Assembly (NCBI RefSeq): GCF_963678635.1
Contig: NC_087068.1
Coordinates: 40,821,649-40,885,648, forward strand
DNA length: 64,000 nt
Reading direction: 5' to 3'
Source: Symsagittifera roscoffensis
Lineage: Eukaryota > Xenacoelomorpha > Acoela > Convolutidae
How positions within the stretch are numbered: the first letter of the stretch is position 1; each line of letters starts with the position of its first letter. The position numbers were made by a program, and so were the translations under genes. Of this stretch, positions 11,574 through 22,215 are shown piece by piece. The notes under the pieces are model-generated. The model did not search any database and was not told the origin of the DNA. It saw nothing but the letters and a program-made list of their open reading frames with translations.

Positions 11574-11920
11574 GAGAGGAATGAATTAAGTGGTTACTCT
11601 TATATAGGTCTTGGTGACTTGTGATTTTCTTAAAGTTCATTTCATTTCCATTTTTAAACGGAAGGCAAACTCCACTATTGAACAGCAAAATTGTGAAGGT
11701 CACGAAAAATGTGATCGAATCCTAATTTCGTGAATGGAAATTGATTATCAGATTTCCCAGTGAAATATAAAGTTTATCCTATTGATCCAGTTGTCTCAAA
11801 TTGGGTTATTTTTAACAAAAAAAATGTCCGTTATAATTTGTTCTTCAAATTCAAAGAGCTTTAAGGGCAACTGGTCAGTTTTTTTTTCAGTTTCCTTGTG
11901 TTCATTACTGTTCCAGTCCA
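11574..11920 (+). repeat. R-family repeat copy
   Basis: Starts at GAGAGGAATGAATTAAGTGG with the ACTCTTATATAGGTCTTGG block and ends TTGTGTTCATTACTGTTCC. The interior has GGAAGGCAAACTCCACTATT, GGTCACGAAAAATGTGATCG and CTATTGATCCAGTTGTCTC. Confidence 0.75.
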
Positions 11921-12333
11921 ACTGTTAGTTGGCTATGTTTATTTATGTTGGAGAAATATATTCTTGCTTTCTTTAATTTTAAATTGTATCAAAGCTAAGT
12001 AACTGTCGCTACATGACTTGAAAATGTGTTTAATCCGCCACCCATTCATACACGTGTCAGTAAAATCTGAGCAATCCATTTTTTCTCAATTATGTTTAAG
12101 ATTTATCAAAAGAGTGTCAACCAAGAAAGAGCCTTGAAGTTAAAATGCTTTCAGTTATTGTAAACGGTTCGATGAAACTCGAAAAGTTTCTGAAAATTGT
12201 CGCGCTTTGCGTTGTTTTTCTGGAGATCATTAACACTTTCCGAGCTGTCTATGAGCTGAGTTTGATAGATATCTTATGTGAAGTTTTATTAAATGTTATA
12301 ATCATCAAAAATTTCAATAAAACATCGTTTTAG

Positions 12334-12680
12334 GTCATTCAACTACAGCAGAAACTACACATCTGAAGACGAAACGACGACAACAACAAACAATAGCGGG
12401 TCAAACAGAAAGTTTTCGACAATGAGAGAAATATACACGAATAGCACCTTTAACGCCCCATCAGCCCAGTTGTCGAATGGGGGCTCTTGTCGCGAGAAAT
12501 TTTCAGGTGTTCCGGTTGTCGCCAGTGGAGTAGGAGGTGGGGGAGATAGTTTGAATGAGAAGACAACGGGAGGTTTTGTGGCATCATCAATGGGGGGCCA
12601 TTCTGTAGCTATTAGACCGAAGACTATCACTCTGACGTGGATGGCGAGCAACGGCGAAGATACAAACACGACGACGAATT
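12334..12680 (+). CDS. DOCK9/10/11: Proposed DOCK exon encoding a low-complexity linker
   Basis: One frame stays open from a TTTTAG acceptor to a GTAAGA donor. It encodes about 115 residues rich in Ser, Thr, Asn and Gly (NYTSEDETTTTNNSG near the start, ASGVGGGGDS in the middle). It ends one base into a codon, and the first certain DOCK exon (24175) starts with two bases of a codon, so they join in frame through a Cys. DOCK9/10 have a poorly conserved Ser-rich linker at this place. Base composition is clearly more balanced than the surroundings. The opposite strand also has a 165-codon open frame here (12355-12852) but without splice sites that fit as well. Membership in DOCK is inferred. It could belong to another gene. 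Confidence 0.55.
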
Positions 12681-13587
12681 GTAAGAAAATAGCAGTTGTA
12701 TATAGTTTTCTGTAACAATGTATCTGTATGCTATTGTATGATATGATATGTTGAATTCCACTCAAACTAACGTCTAAAACAAAAATGGTAAATAGACACG
12801 TTTTCTCCGTGACGAATGCGGGCGTTAATTTTGTGATGTATTGTTGTTTCAACTGCTAAAATTGGGGAGGAACTTTGTATTTGGGTGTGTTTTAATTTCT
12901 TTTAAATTTCTCCCCGCTAAAACAGATACCACAAATAATCTAGAGAATGCGTCTAGTGATTTGTCGTGTTAAAACACTTTCTTGGCGTCGAGAAAAATTG
13001 AAAACAGAAACAGTTAGTCAGAAATAGAAAACAGAAAAATCGGTTTCAAATTTTTGCTATTTAAACAAACTTAGAGCGAAGAATGAAGAGGCATTTTTAT
13101 TTCTAGTAATTTCTAGTACTCCAGCGAACAATAGAGCGACGAAAGAAAAACAATTTAACCTTTTTCTATGATACCCAATCATCTAGATCTTATGATACAC
13201 GATCGTCTAGGACTATTTAAAAAGTTTATCACAACAGTCATAACGTATATCAAGGGTAAGCAACTCTGTGTCATTAATGCTCGTAGGTTGAAATTTATAT
13301 ATACTTTGTCACAACAAGTTAGTTTTTCCGTCAACTTGTTGGTTTTTTCGTCAACCAGTTATGTCTTGGGCAAGTCTCTAAACGTTTTTCGATGTCTTCT
13401 AAACGCCTATACTTTTATATGTAATTTATATTTATAATAAAAGAAAGAAGTTATTTTGTGTGAGTGTGTGTCCCTGTGTCAGTGTCTCTGACCGGCCTCC
13501 TTTTAGCATAACAAGCGCACTACCGGGAATTTTTTTATGAATGTCAGTTTTAGTTTGATTGCTTTATGTTATTTTGTTTTTGATAGT
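12681..13587. other. Intronic non-coding stretch
   Basis: No gene recognised. About 12950-13060 contains an old repeat fragment (CGTCGAGAAAAATTG, then AAAAATCGGTTTCAAATTTTT) shared with 22030-22090 and 9130-9180. Confidence 0.45.
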
Positions 13588-13595
13588 AATGAACG

Positions 13596-13806
13596 GGCTC
13601 TTTTTCCTTTTCCCTCCATCTCACTCAAACATGAATTTTATGGTCTAACGAGTGGTTTTACAAGGTTAATTATGAATATCAAATATGTTTGTCATGCCCC
13701 AATTAATCCGCATGTCAATTTTCATGACAATCGGACAAATTGAACAGTAACTTCAAAAATAAAAATTTGCAGGTGCGGGGGTGGGGGGGGGGGAGGGAAA
13801 ATAGCC
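13596..13806 (+). mobile_element. MITE2 (hAT-type), copy 1, with exact 8-bp TSD
   Basis: Terminal inverted repeats GGCTCTTTTTCC (left) and GGGAAAATAGCC (right) bound a 211-bp element. The duplicated target AATGAACG is intact on both sides (13588-13595 and 13807-13814). The target is the 5' end of an R repeat, so MITE2 jumped into R. Internally it has CATGAATTTTATGGTCTAAC and a C/G-rich tract at each end. An 8-bp duplication is typical of the hAT superfamily. There is no coding capacity. Confidence 0.8.
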
Positions 13807-14043
13807 AATGAACGTTGTAAAGAATTTTATATAGAGGTATTCGTGATTTTTTTTCAGGAAAATTTTGATTTTTCGCGTTTAGCCTTTTCGATTTTTTTTT
13901 CAGTTCATTTCTATTGGTAAAAGGGAGGCAAACTCCACTATCGAATTTCAAAAGTGTAAAGGTAACAAAAAACAAGATCGATTTCTAATTTGAAATTCTA
14001 TGAAAGTGGATGTTAATGTTCAATTTTCCCAGCGGAAATAAAG

Positions 14044-14251
14044 GGCTCTTTTTCCTCTCCCCCCCCCCCCCCCCCCCAACTCCCACGATCATCAATTTTA
14101 TGGTGTAACGAGTAGTTTCACAAGGTTAAATATGAAGACCAAAAGTGTTTGGCATATCCTAGTTATTCATGTCAATTTTTATAATGATCGAACAATGTGA
14201 ACAGTAACTTAACGAGTAAAAAATTGCAGGTGGGGAAAAGAAAAAAGAGCC
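14044..14251 (+). mobile_element. MITE2, copy 2 (in tandem unit 1)
   Basis: Left end GGCTCTTTTTCCTCTCCCC, right end GGGGAAAAGAAAAAAGAGCC. The target duplication is AAATAAAG on the left and GAATAAAG on the right. Without the insert the host R sequence reads as the usual CCCAGCGAAATAAAGTTTTACC. Confidence 0.8.
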
Positions 14252-14445
14252 GAATAAAGTTTTACCTGCTGATCCTGTTTGCACAAATGGGGTTAATTTT
14301 ATCAAAAAACGGCCGTTCATAATTTTTTTTATTCAAAGAGCTTTAAGGTCATATAGTGTAAAGGTAACGAAAAACAAGATCGATTTCTAATTTGAAATTC
14401 TATGAAAGTGGATGTTAATGTTCAATTTTCCCAGCGGAAATAAAG

Positions 14446-14648
14446 GGCTCTTTTTCCTCTCCCCCCCCCCCCCCACCTCCCACGGCCATCAATTTTATGG
14501 TGTAACGAGTGGTTTTACAAGGTTAAATAGGAAGACCAAAAGTGTTTGGCATATCCTAGTTATTCATGTCAATTTTTATAATGATCGAACAATGTGAACA
14601 GTAACTTAACGAGTAAAAAATTGCAGGTGGGGAAAAGAAAAAAGAGCC
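14446..14648 (+). mobile_element. MITE2, copy 3 (in tandem unit 2)
   Basis: Same ends and same insertion point as copy 2. It arose by tandem duplication of the host segment and not by a new insertion. Confidence 0.8.
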
Positions 14649-14842
14649 GAATAAAGTTTTACCTGCTGATCCTGTTTGCACAAATGGGGTTAATTTTATC
14701 AAAAAACGGCCGTTCATAATTTTTTTTATTCAAAGAGCTTTAAGGTCATATAGTGTAAAGGTAACGAAAAACAAGATCGATTTCTAATTTGAAATTCTAT
14801 GAAAGTGGATGTTAATGTTCAATTTTCCCAGCGGAAATAAAG

Positions 14843-15048
14843 GGCTCTTTTTCCTCTCCCCCCCCCCCCCCACCTCCCACGGCCATCAATTTTATGGTGT
14901 AACGAGTGGTTTTACAAGGTTAAATAGGAAGACCAAATGTGTTTGGCACATCCTAATTATTCATGTCAATTTTTATAATGATCGAACAATGTGAACAGTA
15001 ACTTAACTAGTAAAAAAATTGCAGGTGGGGGGAAAAGGAAAAAGAGCT
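14843..15048 (+). mobile_element. MITE2, copy 4 (in tandem unit 3)
   Basis: Same element and position. Here the 8-bp duplication AAATAAAG is exact on both sides (14835-14842 and 15049-15056), which fixes the duplication length. Confidence 0.8.
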
Positions 15049-15150
15049 AAATAAAGTTTTACCTGCTGATCCTGTTTGCTCAAATGGGGTTAATTTTATC
15101 AAAAAACCGCCATTCATATTTTTTTTTGAAATTCAAAGAGCTTTAAGGTC

Positions 15151-15817
15151 ATATATTTTTTAAAATTCGAAAGTTGATGTTTTTCCTATTTTTTTCTGTT
15201 TCTTTGCGTTCATTATTCTTTTCCCAATGTGAGTTGGCTATTTTAAATTTTGTCTATCTTTCTGGGAAACATGGGGTGGAAAATTGAGTTATGTGACTTC
15301 TAATCGTTTCGGCAGTTCATTTCCAACAGATGTTTATAAATGAGCACGTGCATTTTCAGGAATAATTTGGTTCACTTTGATTTTAAATTATGCCCCCCCC
15401 CCCCCCGTATATTTAATGAAAAGATCTGAAACTTGGATATTGAGATATTTTTTGACCTTCGAATTATAAGCATTATTTTCCTGTCTTTGTTCCTATAACA
15501 GGTACATGCATGAGATTAATGTTGAACTTCAAAATAGCATCATTTTTTTTGCTTAACCCAAATTTTTTGCTTTTTCGCTGCTTAAATGAAAATAAATTAT
15601 GGTGCACCTCGACGTTTTCCACTTTTCTAGATCACATGCCAATTAAAAATTAATACTATGCAACAGTAGTTCAATTTTTTTTTCTCTCAGAAAATGTTAT
15701 TAGGAAAGTGAAATTGAGTTAGGTGCCGGGCCGCAAATGGCTACACAGCTAGTTTTTTAATTGAGTATTTATTAGTTCTTTATTCTGGTCCCTCCCCGCT
15801 CAAAAAAAACAATTTTC
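15151..15817. other. R-family 3' end, then non-coding sequence
   Basis: About 15151-15240 holds the 3' end of the R copy (TTGCGTTCATTATTCTTTTC, then GAGTTGGCTA). The rest contains a C14-type run near 15395 and no recognisable gene. Confidence 0.55.
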
Positions 15818-15839
15818 ATGTATTTGAAAATTTTCATGT

Positions 15840-15965
15840 ATTTGAAAATTTGTTTCTGGCAAAACTACCGATCGGAACTTAATGTGCTACTTGCGGAGCA
15901 GCCGGCTACTCTTGTTATCAATGTGCGTCGGACACTAAATAAAAGAACGATGATTTTTAACTTTC
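15840..15965 (+). other. Short coding-like segment related to 22670-22800
   Basis: The plus-strand frame reads LNVLLAEQPATL...RRTLNKR. A segment at about 22673-22798 reads LNKNLSFEQQPAIL...SRTLVER in the same orientation. The shared EQ-PA-L and RTL pattern with equal spacing suggests both descend from one coding or repeat sequence. No family is recognised. Confidence 0.35.
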
Positions 15966-16167
15966 ATGCGCTTATTTTTGGCCGGTTCATTGTATGGCAG
16001 TTGAAGAAATAATACAATCACTTTAGCAAAAAAAAATGTCTGACGCTTTAAATTTTATTTCAAATTTCATAGTGAATTATGTTAGTTTCATAATTTTATG
16101 TGCTTTTTGTAGTGCCTTTAGAGGTCAATAGTTAATGTGGACGTTTGCTCTCTATCAATAAGGTACA

Positions 16168-16644
16168 TCAAAAATATGGACCAATTAGGGATTTCATATA
16201 GTTTGATGAGTTAGTGTAAGTGTCGAATGAACTTACAGATTGCATTGCGATTGTTTGTCCTGCATATGGGTCTCTTGATCCATACCCACCCCCCGGGTAC
16301 ATTGCCTGTAGTCCATTCTGAGTCCTAGTATAGTCGACGGCATCTATTTCACTCCATTTCTTACGATAGAAAGACCGACACAGTTGCAGAATTGTGAATA
16401 GCGTAGCACAGAAAGCGCCAAACAGCAACATCCAAACTAACAGTGTGGCGCCGGCTTCTAGTTTGTACTTGGTGTGATCGATTTGAAGTTCAGTGCTAAC
16501 TTCCAGACCAGGAGACAAATTGGAAGTGTTGGTTGCCATCAAGCTGCTGTTTTGGTTGTTGTTTCGATTGAGCATACTTGAGTTATTGGAGAAAGTCATG
16601 TCATATAAGTTAAAGCTATTGACTGTTGATGAACGGAAAGACAT
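16168..16644 (-). CDS. Small single-pass membrane protein, nested in a DOCK intron
   Basis: 158 codons from an ATG at 16644 to a stop at 16168. An Asn/Ser-rich N-terminal part (residues 1-60) has five N-x-S/T sequons around residues 20-44. One strongly hydrophobic helix follows at about residues 66-88, then a basic stop-transfer segment (RSFYRKKW) and a cytoplasmic tail with Tyr, Gly and Pro (YPGGGYGSRDPY). No signal peptide precedes the helix, so an N-out type III topology is likely. A possible acceptor (CGCTTTTAG) lies about 18 bases upstream of the ATG, and a CAG/GTATTT donor about 48 bases before that, so the 5' UTR may be spliced. A GTAAGT at about 16233-16228 could be a donor or simply coding. 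An AATAAA on this strand lies near 16060. No family recognised. Confidence 0.55.
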   Translation of the reverse strand: MSFRSSTVNSFNLYDMTFSNNSSMLNRNNNQNSSLMATNTSNLSPGLEVSTELQIDHTKYKLEAGATLLVWMLLFGAFCATLFTILQLCRSFYRKKWSEIDAVDYTRTQNGLQAMYPGGGYGSRDPYAGQTIAMQSVSSFDTYTNSSNYMKSLIGPYF

Positions 16645-16739
16645 GATGATGTCAATGAGTACTAAAAGCGGATTTTTGAAAAAATAATGATTTGGTGCGA
16701 TAAAAATACCTGTGACGTGAAAGTTATTCAATCAAGATG

Positions 16740-17580
16740 CCGAAGTTGGAAAGGCGGAAACAAGAGCTACCGACTTCAAGATATTAAAAGGTTTAATGGA
16801 TAAGATAGAGATAGCAAATGGACGTAAGGACGATGAAAATATTGATAAACGGTGGAAATAAATTTCGATTAAAAACAGTCACAGGAAACGTTTTGAACTG
16901 CGTAGGTAGAGTTATTTTCGGTTTTATTCGGTGTCCCAGGACAAATTATCAATGACCGTCTGCTATATATTAAAATTAATACAAGATAATTTGATTCTTT
17001 TTTTGTCGCTCTCATGATATCGGATGACTGATGAAAGACTAATAAAGTGTCACTGGAGGTAAAACAGGAGGCTGTTTTCATGATGGAAGGTTAGAATGGC
17101 CGAAACTAATCAAATTCTTTTCAAAAATAGACACCAAATTTGATCACATTATTAAACGCTCAAATCCGAAGGTGAAAGAAAATTCCTGCTTTTTGTGTCA
17201 CGGTTTTATACGAGTAAATGATTTTATTCAACATCCAGTTTTGGCGCTCGTTCCTCCTCAAATTTAATGTATAATCGAGATAAAGAGCATTCCGGAATAT
17301 TTTTTTAAAATCAAAGGTGCTGGGTCACTTTGTTTTGGGTAAATCCAATCCAAGCTATGTATTTGATCATTATTGCCATTTATGTGTTATTGTTTATGAA
17401 AAGAATTCTTTGTTGCATATGTGCACGCAATTTTCCGTGAGCAAATTTTTGCAATTCCTTGTCCTAAGTAGTTTGGATGCTATAAACCAAGAATCACTTT
17501 AATTTGTGCTAACAGAAAGCATGAAAATAGGATTTTCAATAAAAAATTCATAGAAAGCATGAAATTGATATTAAAAAAAA
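16740..17580. other. Non-coding stretch upstream of the small membrane-protein gene
   Basis: No gene recognised. It probably holds the promoter and 5' leader of the minus-strand gene at 16168-16644, but no TATA box or other core element is convincing. Open frames of 60-70 codons on both strands lack support. Confidence 0.4.
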
Positions 17581-17584
17581 GATG

Positions 17585-17963
17585 TCCAAGATGGGGGGGG
17601 GGGAGTGGATTTTCAGAAAAATTTTGAAAGTTTTGTCGATCTTTTTTTAGGTTCACCAAATTGATTGTCTGCGCTCTCCCAAAACACTATAAAGACCCTA
17701 ATTTGACAAAATTTTCTGCGCCGCGGGCTAATTTTTGAAAAAAGGCATTTTAGGCACTCTTGGAAAATTTCGACCAAAAAATCGCGTTTTTTCGGCATGC
17801 GCTCCCCCTCAAAGTTAGTATAGATTGGCGCCTTTAGAAAAATTTTAAGGTAAGTCAGCCAAAAATGGATATCTTTAAATAGTACAAGGGGGCCCTTTGG
17901 GTCGGCAGGGGGTCGAATCCCTGAGGAGGGGGGCGTCGCCCCCCCCCCCTAAATCCACTACTG
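17585..17963 (-). mobile_element. MITE1 (hAT-type), copy 1, inverted
   Basis: Reads as MITE1 on the minus strand: its 5' end is the plus-strand CCTAAATCCACTACTG at 17948-17963. The interior has the G/C-run block, a segment resembling GGGTCGGCAGGGGGTCGAAT, AAAAATGGATATC and GGCGCC. The other end has decayed. It is the only inverted copy of the seven. Confidence 0.75.
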
Positions 17964-18138
17964 CTTGTTACTGCAAATTGAGTGTCCTTGATAATAAAGC
18001 CAATCATCGAGCCCTAGAGAATGAATGCCTGTGGCGATAGGCAATTATTCAGAGGAAATGTTATTAATGTGCACACATTGTTTCTTTGGCTCTTATCCTC
18101 TCCCACTCCCCTCACAAACTTGAACGCTACTTAAACAT

Positions 18139-18690
18139 TGTCATACGGGAAGCGCAAAGCAAGGCAAGAAGGGGCAGATCGGTACAATGAAGGTCAGCGT
18201 AAGGCAGGACGGAACCATGCAGGGCAGCGCGAGGCATGGCAGTGTAGTACAGTGCAAGGAGGGATAGGATAGAACGGGAAGGGCAAGGAGGGACGGCAGG
18301 GCAGTGGGCGACAGGCCAGGACAAGGAGGGACAGGACAAGGCAAAGCAAGACAAAAAGTAGCAGGGCCGGACAAGGAAGAGCAGCGCAAAGTAGGACAGC
18401 GCAAGCCATCGCAGGGCAAGGAGAGACAAGTCAAGGCAGAGCGGGGCCATGGAAGGGAGGGGTACGGAAGGACAGGGCAGGGCAGGGCAAGAAAGTGCAG
18501 CACAAGGCAAGATAAAAAGAGGTTCAGGGCAGGGCAAAGCAGGACTGAGTAAGGCAGTGCAGTGCAAAGAGGAGTGGTTCAAGACAAGGCAGCACAAGAT
18601 GGCAGGGCAAGAAGGGCAAAAGATGACAGCGCCGGGGCAAGACGAGGCAGAGCGGGGTGGGGGAGCGCAAGGCAAGGCATATAGGATAGT
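18139..18690 (+). repeat. Degenerate pentanucleotide satellite (GGCAR-type), ~550 bp
   Basis: Continuous 5-base periodicity of GGCAA, GGCAG and near variants (GCAAGGCAAGGCAGGGCAGG and the like), with a purine-rich plus strand. A 5-base period leaves several frames open on both strands (up to 192 codons on the minus strand). These are not genes. Confidence 0.95.
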
Positions 18691-18699
18691 GTAAATGGG

Positions 18700-19730
18700 A
18701 TACATCCGTAGATTTAGTCATTTATCCAGTCAGCTATTCATCCATATATCCAGCTATCCATCCTTCCACCCATTTTTTGATCCATCCAATCAGTCTGCAA
18801 TCCAGCTTTCTATTTATTCGACAAGCCATCTAGGCATTCATCCATTCGTTCATTTATCCATGAACCCAACCAGACATTCACCCACCCAAACACTTGTCCA
18901 CCTATCTAAACTTTCAGGCACCAAACCAGAAATTAAGCCATAAATGCTACCATCAATTTTGTCAGCCATCCAACCAGCCGGTTTTTTTCAATCAGTTATA
19001 TCATCTGTTTATCCATCGAACCAATAATCATCCCTCAAACCAATAATCTATCCAGCAACCAATTTGACCATCAAAACATCCAGCTATCTATTCATCCATC
19101 AAGCCATCCATCTATCTATTCGTCTATCCATCTAGCCAGCCATCGTCCATCAATCCATCCAACCACATTTATTTAAGCATCCGATATATCCACTCGGCAA
19201 TCCATTGGACCATCCATCTAACCATAAAGCATTCATTCAGACATCTAATCACCCATAACCCATCGATGCATCCGTTCATTCATCCCTTTTGCCGTCCATC
19301 ATCAAGCCATTCATCGAATCAATCATTCATCCTACAGTCTTTTCAACCATTCATTCAGCAAACCATCCAGCCATCTACCCATCCATCCAGCCATAAATTC
19401 ATCTATCCACTCTTGGTCTATCAGTCCAATCTAAGCATCTTTCTATGCAGCCATCTGACCTTCCAGCTAGCCCTTGGTTCATCTATCTACGCGCCCCCGG
19501 ACACCACAATCCATTCAGCCACCTATGCATTCATCCACCCATTAATCCGTTCACCCATCCATACTTCGATCCATCCTTCCAGTTATTCATCCAGCGATCC
19601 ATCGGTCCAGTCATGCATCCTTTCATTCAGTCATCAATTCATCCAGCTATTCATCTCTACATCCAGTCAACCATCCAACTATTCATCGATCCATCCTTCT
19701 AGCCAGCCATCTGAGTTGCACATGGACTGA
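18700..19730 (+). repeat. Degenerate tetranucleotide satellite (CATC/CATT/CAGC), ~1.0 kb
   Basis: Continuous 4-base periodicity built on CATC, CATT, CAGC, CAAC and TATC (for example CATCCATCCAGCCATC). It directly abuts the pentamer block with at most about 10 bases between. Open frames inside (154 codons at 19266-19730) are artefacts of His/Pro/Ser-rich repeat translation. Confidence 0.95.
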
Positions 19731-19739
19731 GGCATAATT

Positions 19740-20509
19740 AAGGTAGATAACTGTTCGTACAATGCAGACTTTCGGGTGTCGGCCTTAAATCTGTTGGCTT
19801 TTTGAACTTTAACTTTTTAAAATGTTTTGAACAATGTAATTTTATTTGAGATTGTTCAAGTTATGAAAAGCAATTCTTGAAAATTCAAAACTAATCTCTC
19901 AAATTTTTTTTGCGATAATACCTAAATTGAATGCTTAGTTCTGGTTGAGGGCTGTTTTAGTGCTTTGCGTTTTTAAGGTACCGAGCCTCTTTTGAGTCTG
20001 TTTAGTTCAATCGACGACATTTTCAATTTGTGAATTTGATGGCAAACTCGGAAATCTAATTTATTCTTTGTTTTCTGTTAGTTTTCGTGTTTTTCGGTAC
20101 AAAATCAATCTTGTCAGGTAGACAGCTCCAACGTTTTGAAAGCCTCGCATCTAAAGCAGGTAGGATTAATGTTTGGTCCAATTTCTGCTGTGGTGCTCAA
20201 TAGTTTGCTTTGAATACTGTAATAGAAGTTTTTACAATACCTATAGTTTTCGGTCTACTTAGGGGTTTCACTGGCTAATTAAAGTTCTTAAAGAGTCATT
20301 TTACCTTAATGCGGTTTTTGTTCTGAATCCAGTTAATGATTATCAGGCCAATTTTGTTTTTGAAATTATTAGGCAATACTTTTTGGCGCGTTTTTTTTGT
20401 TTTCAAGTTTTTTCTTCACTTCGGGTTCAATCATCCTTCACTTATTCCGTTCTTCTTGTTATTTCAGCCGATGATTTCATTTAGCTTGTGTGAAGCAACG
20501 TTCCTGATC
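19740..20509. other. Non-coding stretch
   Basis: No gene or clear repeat family recognised. Confidence 0.45.
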
Positions 20510-20880
20510 AAGAGTAATCAACGTAGTGAGTACTCTTATATAGGTCTTAGTGATTTTTTGGTGTATTTTTTCACGAAAAATCTTCAAATTTGTTATTTTA
20601 CGAATCAGTTTTTCTAAATTCGGTGGCCCTTTTGGTATGTTTCCAAGCCTTGGCAATTTAATGGCATCTCTAGTGATAATTCTCAGGTTTGCCGCGGAAT
20701 TAAAAGCGGAATCATTGATCCAGTTTTCTCCAACTTGGTCAATTATATGACAAAGGTATCAATCATGAAGGATTCCGAAAATACAAAGAGCTTCAACGTG
20801 ATTTGTTTTTTCCTTCGAAAGATGAAAATTGATGTAAAAAACGGTATGTTTTTTTTCAGTTTCTTTGAGCTTATTGATAA
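20510..20880 (+). repeat. R-family repeat copy
   Basis: Starts AAGAGTAATCAACGTAGTGA with ACTCTTATATAGGTCTTAG. It then has GATCCAGTTTTCTCCAACTT and ACAAAGAGCTTCAACG and a TTTCTTTGAGCTTATTG terminus. The central A/C-rich block has been lost. Confidence 0.65.
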
Positions 20881-20974
20881 GTTTTTGCTTGCTTTGTATG
20901 AAATTTTTTTAACTTTTCGAATTAAATTTGAATCAGGTTTTTGAAATTGGTGTCTTGTTTCTGTTTTCATCATT

Positions 20975-21020
20975 TTTAGATTGCTAGTGGTACGAAGCTG
21001 CGCTCTTCCTCTGAGTTAAA
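20975..21020 (+). repeat. 40-bp hairpin motif, decayed copy
   Basis: GCTAGTGGTACGAAGCTGCG then CTCTTCCTCTGAG. Same order as the better copies, with stem mismatches. Confidence 0.5.
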
Positions 21021-22169
21021 ATTTTTTAAAATTTAAGTTGTTTCAATTGTCTCCTTGTAGTGAGCAATGCTCTTAACACTGTATGTCGGTCTTCACTTTG
21101 TTTCTTTTTAGTAATTCCTGGTTGAGGAAAAGAAATCGATGGAAATATTTTAAAATTTTTCATCAAATCAAGGAAAAGCGTGGTTAATTTTGAGAAAATG
21201 GCGTCTTATTAGGAATCGGTGTTTTTCATCCGCCCATTACTGCGGTTTACTCTGCTCGCAATTTGACGTTATCAGAAAAATTAATCGTTGGAAAAAAAAA
21301 GAAACTGCTGGGACATAAACATTGAAGTACCGCATATTAGTCGAAGTGAATTAAATTTTCGGTGTAATAAATGGTCGATTGATTCAAGGCGTAGGCAGTG
21401 GAACATCAGTATGGCAAGAAATCGACCAACAAAGATGTCGAAAATAGACTTCAACTGCCAAAAGGACTAGTAAGAATAGCCTGTTGCCTCACATAATGCC
21501 CAAACTTTTGATCACAGTTCCTTTGAGAGACCGTTTCAAATAAAAAACAAATTCGAAATGAAAAAAATAATGTTTGGTGTATCTTTTTCAAGTTTGTGTG
21601 TCAAGAATGTCAGAACCAAATGAAACAGAATTGTTACAATTGTTTACAATGTAAATTAATTATATTTTCTCATTTTTTGATGCCCGAGAGCTTTAAGTAA
21701 TGTTATACAGAGGACAAAAGCAACACAAAAATGCTTTTTTTATTGTACCCTTCAAGAATGAAGGTACGAATCGCACAAGAAAGACGCTTGGCTTTGTTCT
21801 ATAATTTAATTTAACCTTCCTTTTAAAAAGGATATTGCAACCGGGTACTAACTTTTTCCCCTTTAAAAACTCCTTAGCTTGCTTCATTGTTCCAAACATT
21901 GTATTCGGGTGTGTTCTTGTTTCTTGTGTTCAGGTACCAGCATATAAACAGCTGCTTAAATCGAGTGATATATTATATTAATGCTCTTTCAGTCGTTATT
22001 CGAACGACATTTTAAAAATATTGAAACGTTACCCAAAGTCGAGAAAAACCGATTTGAAATTTTCGAATTTTTGTCTAATTTCGAACGTTCCTTCAAAGAT
22101 AATTAATATTTAAGGCTAAGATAACTTGATTTTTGAAGCTTCATCTAGCGCTTCCTTGACAATAAAAAT
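21021..22169. other. Non-coding stretch
   Basis: A 60-codon frame at 21288-21470 (RCNKWSIDSRRRQWN) and a 68-codon minus frame at 21693-21899 show no known motif. About 22030-22090 (GTCGAGAAAAACCGATTTG) is an inverted relative of 9140-9170. Confidence 0.4.
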
Positions 22170-22215
22170 TTTTTAGCAAGTGGTATCATGCTCCGCTTCC
22201 CATCTGTGTTGAGTT
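22170..22215 (+). repeat. 40-bp hairpin motif, decayed copy
   Basis: GCAAGTGGTATCATGCTCCG then CTTCCCATCTGTGTTG. It keeps the head and the CTGTG tail, but the stem is broken. Confidence 0.5.

Larger units (their letters stand above)
13954..15150 (+). repeat. Tandem triplication of an R-plus-MITE2 composite (397-bp unit)
   Basis: Three head-to-tail units (13954-14355, 14356-14752, 14753-about 15150) each start GTGTAAAGGTAAC and end GAGCTTTAAGGTCATAT. Each is an internal R-family segment interrupted by MITE2. Units 2 and 3 are nearly identical, differing by a few substitutions. Unit 1 differs mainly in its C-run length and scattered bases. Small open frames repeated at 397-bp spacing (14412 and 14809) are non-genic. 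Confidence 0.9.

Noticed and set aside
12355-12852. 165-codon minus-strand frame
   Set aside because: Antisense to the 12334-12680 exon, which has better splice signals and phase. The minus translation has a Val-rich run and hydrophobic stretches from reversed codons.
14412-14994. Two near-identical 61-codon frames 397 bp apart
   Set aside because: They are the tandemly repeated R/MITE2 composite, not paralogous genes.
18127-18705. 192-codon minus-strand frame and several overlapping frames on both strands
   Set aside because: A 5-base period repeat keeps frames open. The translation is Cys/Leu/Pro/Ala low complexity with no domain.
19266-19730. 154-codon plus-strand frame rich in His, Pro, Ser
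   Set aside because: Direct translation of the CATC/CAGC tetramer satellite.
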